A stretch of DNA of 27,631 bases. Source: CAWEPK01 sp049521495. GTDB lineage: Bacteria; Desulfobacterota; Syntrophorhabdia; Syntrophorhabdales; WCHB1-27. A program made the position numbers and the translations under genes. The stretch spans positions 1 to 27,631 of the forward strand of contig JBEKOT010000016.1 in NCBI GenBank assembly GCA_049521495.1, written 5' to 3'. Position 1 is the first letter of the stretch. Each line of letters opens with the position of its first letter. This document shows, in pieces, positions 23,887 through 27,631 of the stretch. The notes beneath the pieces were generated by a model. That model did not search any database and was not told where the DNA came from. It worked only from the letters and a program-made list of their open reading frames with translations.

Positions 23887-23916
23887 TTGACGGCAGCGCC
23901 CTTTCTGCGCTATATT
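23887..23916 (+). promoter_or_regulatory. Sigma70-type promoter for sua5
   Basis: TTGACG (23887-23892) and TATATT (23911-23916) are 18 bases apart. Transcription would start near 23923, about 17 bases before the ATG at 23940, with AGGGA in between as ribosome-binding site. This supports 23940 as the true start and rules out the longer open frame beginning at 23829. Confidence 0.6.
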
Positions 23917-23939
23917 CTATAGGCGAAAACAGGGAAACT

Positions 23940-24932
23940 ATGGAGATACTCAACGGTTTCGACCCTTCAGGGCTGGAGCGGGCCGTCCGGCTGCTCGCCG
24001 CGGGCGGGGTCGTCGCCTTCCCGACGGAGACGGTATACGGTCTGGGGGCGGACGCCTTTAACCCGGAGGGGGTTGCAAAGATATTCGAGCTGAAGGGGCG
24101 GCCGCGCTTCGATCCGCTCATAGTCCACGTGGCCGGGTACGAATCGGTGGAGATCATCGCCGCTTCGGTCCCCCGGAAGGCAAGGCGCTTGATGGAGCGC
24201 TTCTGGCCCGGGCCTTTGACGGTCATACTCGAGAAAAAGCGGATCGTGCCCGATATAGTGACCGCCGGTCTCCAAACCGTCGCGGTCAGGATGCCCGGCC
24301 ATCCCGTGGCCCTCGATCTGATACGCAGGCTTGGGCGGCCCGTCGCTGCCCCGAGCGCCAATCCCTTCGGGTACATGAGCACCACCACGGCCCGCGACGT
24401 GGCGCGCCTGTTCGACCGTGGGCTGCCCCTCATCCTCGACGGCGGGCCTGCGAGCTACGGGATCGAATCGACCATCGTCTCCTTTGCCGGCGGCAAGGTC
24501 CGCCTCCACCGCCACGGCTCGGTCAGCGCCGAGGAGTTGGCCTCAACCGTGGGAGACGTCATTGAGAAGGAGCAGGGCGGCTCGTGCGAAGCACCCGGCG
24601 AAATGCCCTATCACTACGCTCCCCACAAGCCCCTCCGGGTTATCAGGTCCCTTTCCGAGATAGAAGTCGAGAATTCCGCCTTTCTCGCCTTCAGGAAGCC
24701 GGGAAACGGGGTAGCTGCGAGGCACGTGAGGGTGCTTTCCGAAAAGGGCGACTTGAGGGAAGCAGCGGCGCGCTTCTTCTCTACCCTCATAGAGCTCGAC
24801 AGGACGTCATCGGAGATCATCTACGCCGAGGCCATGCCCGAAAAAGGCCTCGGAAAAGCCATGATGGAGCGGCTGAGAAAGGCTGCAAGGAAAACCGCCT
24901 GCACGGCCGTTGTAAACCTGCCGGATAAGTGA
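23940..24932 (+). CDS. sua5: L-threonylcarbamoyladenylate synthase, Sua5 type
   Basis: The enzyme makes threonylcarbamoyl-AMP from threonine, bicarbonate and ATP, the first step of tRNA t6A37. The 330-residue protein has the YrdC core with FPTETVYGLG at 27-36, KGRP at 52-55 followed by FDPLIVHV, and VRMPGHPVALDLI. SANPFGYMSTTTA is the loop that closes on the nucleotide, and GIESTIVSF follows. A linker with GEMPYHYAPHKPL leads to a Sua5-specific C-terminal domain of about 110 residues, so this is the longer Sua5 form, not the 190-residue YrdC form. It works with TsaE encoded earlier in the window; TsaB and TsaD are not here. Confidence 0.94.
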   Translation: MEILNGFDPSGLERAVRLLAAGGVVAFPTETVYGLGADAFNPEGVAKIFELKGRPRFDPLIVHVAGYESVEIIAASVPRKARRLMERFWPGPLTVILEKKRIVPDIVTAGLQTVAVRMPGHPVALDLIRRLGRPVAAPSANPFGYMSTTTARDVARLFDRGLPLILDGGPASYGIESTIVSFAGGKVRLHRHGSVSAEELASTVGDVIEKEQGGSCEAPGEMPYHYAPHKPLRVIRSLSEIEVENSAFLAFRKPGNGVAARHVRVLSEKGDLREAAARFFSTLIELDRTSSEIIYAEAMPEKGLGKAMMERLRKAARKTACTAVVNLPDK

Positions 24933-24983
24933 TAGGATAGGCTTTCGGCCGCGGGCCGGACCGGGATATTCAACTTTCCCGAT

Positions 24984-25020
24984 AGGACCTGAAAATGCTG
25001 GGAGTCCTGGGAGTTTTTTT
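24984..25020 (+). terminator. Weak terminator candidate after sua5
   Basis: AGGAC (24984-24988) can pair with GTCCT (25004-25008), and a run of seven T follows at 25014-25020. The stem is only 5 bp with a 15-base loop, and 5 bases separate it from the T-run, so this is a weak candidate about 50 bases after the sua5 stop. Confidence 0.3.
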
Positions 25021-25091
25021 GTTGCCTAGTGTGAAGGCATTTTAAAGAAAGGAGCAGCCATATCGACTACTTGACACCTTTTTCCTACAAC

Positions 25092-25125
25092 TTTTTCACA
25101 GGTTTTCCACAAAAAATGTGGAAAG
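25092..25125. promoter_or_regulatory. DnaA-box-like cluster and hairpin over the lipoprotein start codon
   Basis: TTTTTCACA (25092-25100) and TTTTCCACA (25103-25111) match the relaxed DnaA-box form TTWTNCACA, and CTTTCCACA lies on the other strand at 25125-25117. TTTCCACA (25104-25111) and TGTGGAAA (25117-25124) also form an 8-bp hairpin with an A5 loop, and the lipoprotein ATG (25116-25118) lies partly in its 3' arm. DnaA binding is only suggested by sequence, because each box differs from the strict consensus. Confidence 0.35.
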
Positions 25126-25427
25126 CGGCCCCGAGGGCGGCTCTCCTCTTCGCCGTCTGCTGCACCGCCTTTCTCGTGGCATGCTCGGGGACAAAAGGCG
25201 CGCGCCCGCCCTCCGGGACATCGTCCCCCTTTGACAACGCCCTTGTCTCGAAGGGGCAGGAGGATGTGCGGAAGAAGCTGGGGGATCCGACGGTAGTGAG
25301 CAGGACGATGGAAGACCATATCCTGTGGGTTTACACGCCAAAATTCAAGATCATACCCAACGACAAGGGCACCTTGTACGTGGAGTTCGAGAACGGAAAG
25401 GTGATAAAGATATTCCAAAAGAAATAG
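25116..25427 (+). CDS. Small BamE/SmpA-like lipoprotein
   Basis: The 103-residue protein starts with a lipoprotein signal peptide: basic start MWKAAPR, hydrophobic ALLFAVCCTAFLVAC, and the lipobox LVAC ending at C23. After a Ser/Pro-rich linker, residues 38-103 resemble the BamE/SmpA-like fold: VSKGQEDVRKKLGDPTVVSRTMEDHILWVYTP, then GTLYVEFENGKVIKIFQ. Such domains occur in outer-membrane assembly lipoproteins and many uncharacterised periplasmic proteins. It is too divergent to call BamE. The ATG at 25116 fits the signal peptide; the ribosome-binding site is weak and the start lies in a hairpin. The next gene begins 8 bases downstream. Confidence 0.75.
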   Translation: MWKAAPRAALLFAVCCTAFLVACSGTKGARPPSGTSSPFDNALVSKGQEDVRKKLGDPTVVSRTMEDHILWVYTPKFKIIPNDKGTLYVEFENGKVIKIFQKK

Positions 25428-25435
25428 GAGAAGCA

Positions 25436-25699
25436 ATGCTGTGTGAAAAGTGCGCCCGGGAAGTAGACCTCGTCATCTGCGGCGGGTGTGGGAGAAGCGT
25501 CGAGCTCCTCGGGCCTTTTTGCTACCAATGCGGCCGCAAGATCGGCAAAGAGGCCGCGCAGGAAGCGCGTACCGGTGAAAGCGATCAGGAGATTGACCTC
25601 TCGGGCCGGATTCTCTGCAGGGACGGAACCTGCATCGGCGTTATCGGCGAGCAGGGGACCTGCAAAATTTGCGGAAAACCCTACGCACCGGAATCATAG
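25436..25699 (+). CDS. Small zinc-ribbon protein with ten cysteines
   Basis: The 87-residue protein has cysteines at 3, 6, 15, 18, 29, 32, 61, 66, 76 and 79. CxxC pairs at 3/6 with 15/18 suggest one zinc ribbon. FCYQCGRKIG at 28-37 adds a zinc-ribbon half, and C61-x4-C66 with C76-x2-C79 (LCRDGTCIGVIGEQGTCKICG) makes another. No catalytic domain or membrane segment is visible. AGGAG lies 6 bases before the ATG, and the 8-base gap to the lipoprotein gene suggests one transcript. Function unknown; zinc- or iron-binding is an inference from the cysteine pattern. Confidence 0.78.
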   Translation: MLCEKCAREVDLVICGGCGRSVELLGPFCYQCGRKIGKEAAQEARTGESDQEIDLSGRILCRDGTCIGVIGEQGTCKICGKPYAPES

Positions 25700-25740
25700 A
25701 CTGCGATTCACCTGCTGCCGGTCCTGCTCCACCCTTTCCG

Positions 25741-25764
25741 CGGGGCGCTTGGAACCAAGCCCCG
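25741..25764 (+). terminator. Hairpin between the zinc-ribbon gene and ftsY, possible terminator
   Basis: CGGGG and CTTGG on the left pair with CCAAG and CCCCG on the right, with a 2-base bulge on the left arm and a tight central loop. A T-run of five follows only about 12 bases later (25777-25781), so it is not a classical terminator. It may instead be a processing or attenuation hairpin in the 118-base gap. Confidence 0.35.
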
Positions 25765-25817
25765 TCCGGGAAGGAATTTTTCGGGTGCTGCATTGAAATC
25801 TCAAAACCGAGGCAAAC

Positions 25818-26756
25818 ATGGGTTTTTTTGAAAAAATAAGAAGCGGCCTGACCAAGACGAGGGCCCAGATACAGACACAGTTCCAGTGGATGGTGAAAGG
25901 CAAGAGCCTCGATGAGTCTGCCTTCGACGAGACCGAGGAAGCGTTGATACTGGCCGATGCGGGCGTGGAGGCAGCGGAGGCGCTGGTCGGCGCCCTGAAG
26001 CGGAGATGGAAGACAGGCCGGATACAAACGGAAGACGACCTGAAACGGGCCCTGGCCGAAGAGATAGAGGAGCTCCTCCTCCCGGTCGAGAAACCCCTGG
26101 ATACAAGAGGTGCCTCACCCTTCGTAGTGCTCACCCTGGGCGTCAACGGAGTAGGCAAGACGACGACGATAGCCAAGCTTGCCGGTATATTCCTCGGCGA
26201 GGGAAAAAGAGTGCTCCTCGGGGCCTGCGACACCTTCAGGGCCGCGGCCATCGAGCAGCTCGAGGTATGGGGAGGGAGGCTCGGAGTCGAGACCATAAAG
26301 CACAAGTCGGACGCCGACCCGGCGGCCGTCGCCTACGACGCCACCAAGGCCGCCCGAGCCAGGGGCGTGGACGTTCTCATACTCGATACTGCGGGGCGCC
26401 TTCACACGAAGGTCAACCTCATGGAAGAGATGAGGAAGATAAAGAGGGTCGTCGGAAGGGAGCTTCCCGGCGCCCCCCACGAGACGCTTCTGGTCGTCGA
26501 CGCTACGAACGGGCAGAACACCATAGCCCAGGCGGAAAAATTCAACCGGGACATCTCCGTCAGCGGCATCGTGATAACCAAGCTCGACGGCACCGCGAAG
26601 GGCGGCTTCCTACTCCCCATAGCGCAGAAGCTCAAAATACCGATACGGTATATAGGAGTGGGCGAAAAGATGGACGACCTGGTGCCCTTCAGCGCCAGGG
26701 AGTTTGCGGAAGGCATGGTAGGCGTGGAACCGAACAAGCAGGCCCACCTTCCCTGA
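25818..26756 (+). CDS. ftsY: Signal recognition particle receptor FtsY
   Basis: FtsY docks ribosome-SRP complexes at the inner membrane and, together with Ffh, hydrolyses GTP to release the nascent chain to SecYEG. The 312-residue protein is just the N domain (1-95) and G domain: GVNGVGKTTTIAKLAG at 108-123, DTFRAAAIEQLEVW, LILDTAGRLHT, and TKLDGTAKGG, then IRYIGVGEKMDDLVPF. The acidic A domain of enterobacterial FtsY is absent; the amphipathic start MGFFEKIRSGLTKTR may serve for membrane contact. GAGG lies 5 bases before the ATG. Confidence 0.96.
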   Translation: MGFFEKIRSGLTKTRAQIQTQFQWMVKGKSLDESAFDETEEALILADAGVEAAEALVGALKRRWKTGRIQTEDDLKRALAEEIEELLLPVEKPLDTRGASPFVVLTLGVNGVGKTTTIAKLAGIFLGEGKRVLLGACDTFRAAAIEQLEVWGGRLGVETIKHKSDADPAAVAYDATKAARARGVDVLILDTAGRLHTKVNLMEEMRKIKRVVGRELPGAPHETLLVVDATNGQNTIAQAEKFNRDISVSGIVITKLDGTAKGGFLLPIAQKLKIPIRYIGVGEKMDDLVPFSAREFAEGMVGVEPNKQAHLP

Positions 26757-26775
26757 GAAGGCCGGCGGAAGCGAT

Positions 26776-26804
26776 TTGACTTTATTCCCGTTAAATAATA
26801 CCAT
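26776..26804 (+). promoter_or_regulatory. Candidate promoter between ftsY and the TatC-like gene
   Basis: TTGACT (26776-26781) and TACCAT (26799-26804) are 17 bases apart. Transcription would start near 26811, about 160 bases before the TatC-like GTG at 26970. Two short ORFs follow it (ATG at 26812 and 26838), neither with a recognisable product. The rest of 26757-26969 shows no gene. Confidence 0.4.
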
Positions 26805-26969
26805 TAAGCGTATGGTTTCACGAACGGCGAAGCCTCCATGCCCAGGCCGGACTCTAAAGGTCCGCCCGTCGCGCCGCCCTTCCGCCCGAACCTGAGATGC
26901 AGCTTAGAATAGATCGAGAAGATATTTTTCTCTAAAAAACTAATAATCTTCCTCACCCAGCACGTCCAC

Positions 26970-27536
26970 GTGAAGCTTTATTACTTCAATCTCTCCGAGG
27001 TCTTCTTTGCATCCGTAGAGATGGCGATCTATACGGGCCTTTTCTTCTCCGTTCCGGCCGTCCTCTACCTCGTTTGGCGGGAATTCCGGGAAACCCTCAG
27101 GGGCAGGCTGCTCCACGGCTATCGCTACATAGTCTTTGCCGTCTTCCTCTTTTATGTCGGGAGCATCTTCTGCTACCTGGTCGTGCTGCCGTCCGGCATA
27201 GGCTTCCTTCTCAGCTACCAGGGAGGCGCCCTGAAGGCTATGATCTCGACGGACCGCTTCGTCCATTTTTGCATCACCATGGTATTTGCCTTCGGCGCGG
27301 CCTTCGAGGTGCCTATCATTCTCCTGGTGCTCGGCAAGCTCGGCGTAGTCACTTCCAAGGCCCTCTCGAGGACTAGGCGCTATGCGGTTCTGGTCATAGT
27401 GATCGCCGCGAGCGTTATCACGCCCACACCCGACATCTACAACATGTCCCTTCTCGCCGTGCCCCTCTACGGGCTTTACGAAATCGGCATACTCCTCATG
27501 CGCCTGGGGGAGAAAAGCAAGACCAAGCCCGCCTAA
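26970..27536 (+). CDS. tatC: TatC-family translocase subunit lacking its N-terminus
   Basis: The 188-residue product resembles TatC from the first periplasmic loop to the end: LYYFNLSEVFF, VPAVLYLVW, FVHFCITMVFAFGAAFEVPIILLVLGKLGVV and VITPTPDIYNMSLLAVPLYGLYEIGILLMRL. Homology continues upstream in frame to about 26913 (KIFFSKKLIIFLTQ), but a TAG at 26910 closes the frame and no first helix or HLEELR-type N-terminus is found in any frame. The only start in the open part is the GTG at 26970, without a ribosome-binding site. Where TatC usually has HERR after the second helix, this protein has HGYR. TatA and TatB are not nearby. It could be a pseudogene or a variant; I cannot decide. Confidence 0.7.
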   Translation: MKLYYFNLSEVFFASVEMAIYTGLFFSVPAVLYLVWREFRETLRGRLLHGYRYIVFAVFLFYVGSIFCYLVVLPSGIGFLLSYQGGALKAMISTDRFVHFCITMVFAFGAAFEVPIILLVLGKLGVVTSKALSRTRRYAVLVIVIAASVITPTPDIYNMSLLAVPLYGLYEIGILLMRLGEKSKTKPA

Positions 27537-27631
27537 GCTGCAACATACCGGCACTGCAGCACGCAGGTAAAAGGCCGGGTTTGCCGTCTGACGACCGTCG
27601 GATTACGGAGGGCTGGACTCGCGCCTGTCTT

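Noticed and set aside
25071..25125. Chromosomal replication origin
   Set aside because: The DnaA-like boxes are few and imperfect, there is no long AT-rich unwinding region, and dnaA, dnaN, gyrB and gidA are not nearby.
26812..26912. Short ORFs (ATG at 26812 and 26838) as the missing start of the TatC-like gene
   Set aside because: Neither encodes a transmembrane helix or a HLEELR-like motif. The 26838 frame is in phase with tatC but ends at the TAG, and its peptide is Pro/Arg-rich.
27537..27631. A gene or tRNA in the last 95 bases
   Set aside because: I found no cloverleaf, start codon with ribosome-binding site or continuing family motif; nothing can be supported there.

Overview
The window is about 27.6 kb of GC-rich bacterial chromosome that is densely packed with housekeeping genes. 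The gene order (ftsH-folP-cdaA-cdaR-pdxJ-acpS-nnr-tsaE-lysC-cimA), a cobA-hemD fusion, citramalate synthase, PAS-type hybrid histidine kinases and an iron-sulfur flavoprotein together suggest a Gram-negative anaerobe of the former Deltaproteobacteria (Desulfobacterota). Geobacter and Syntrophorhabdus-like bacteria are the closest mental match. That placement is an inference from gene content and order, not a database result. I see no prophage, insertion sequence, CRISPR array, tRNA or rRNA.

Layout. Positions 1-846 hold the start of a leftward gene with its own promoter, then about 760 bases of poorly coding DNA with short direct and inverted repeats. Next come cobA-hemD (+), convergent with two leftward genes: a DoxX-family membrane protein and an iron-sulfur flavoprotein with a C-terminal zinc ribbon. 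From about 3.9 to 14.3 kb lies one tightly packed rightward operon with overlaps or very short gaps. It covers membrane proteolysis (FtsH), folate (FolP), c-di-AMP synthesis and its regulator (CdaA, CdaR), pyridoxal phosphate (PdxJ), acyl-carrier-protein activation (AcpS), NAD(P)HX repair (Nnr), tRNA t6A (TsaE), the aspartate family (LysC) and citramalate/isoleucine synthesis (CimA). It ends with a free-standing LeuA-type regulatory domain. A weak terminator and a very good sigma70-type promoter separate it from a dnaK-lon pair.

From 18.8 to 23.3 kb two hybrid histidine kinases are transcribed divergently, one membrane-bound with a sensor domain and one soluble. Downstream of the soluble one is a GlcG/HbpS-family protein. 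The last part holds Sua5 (t6A), a small BamE/SmpA-like lipoprotein, a 10-cysteine zinc-ribbon protein, FtsY without an acidic domain, and a TatC homologue lacking its first transmembrane helix.

Most of the window is conventional. The points that deserve a second look are the truncated TatC with a lost conserved glutamate, the HbpS-like protein beside a soluble kinase, the duplicated LeuA regulatory domain behind CimA, the absence of glmM from the c-di-AMP module, the repeat-bearing leader region at the left end, and a cluster of DnaA-box-like sequences at the lipoprotein start. I did not find a clearly new multi-gene system.
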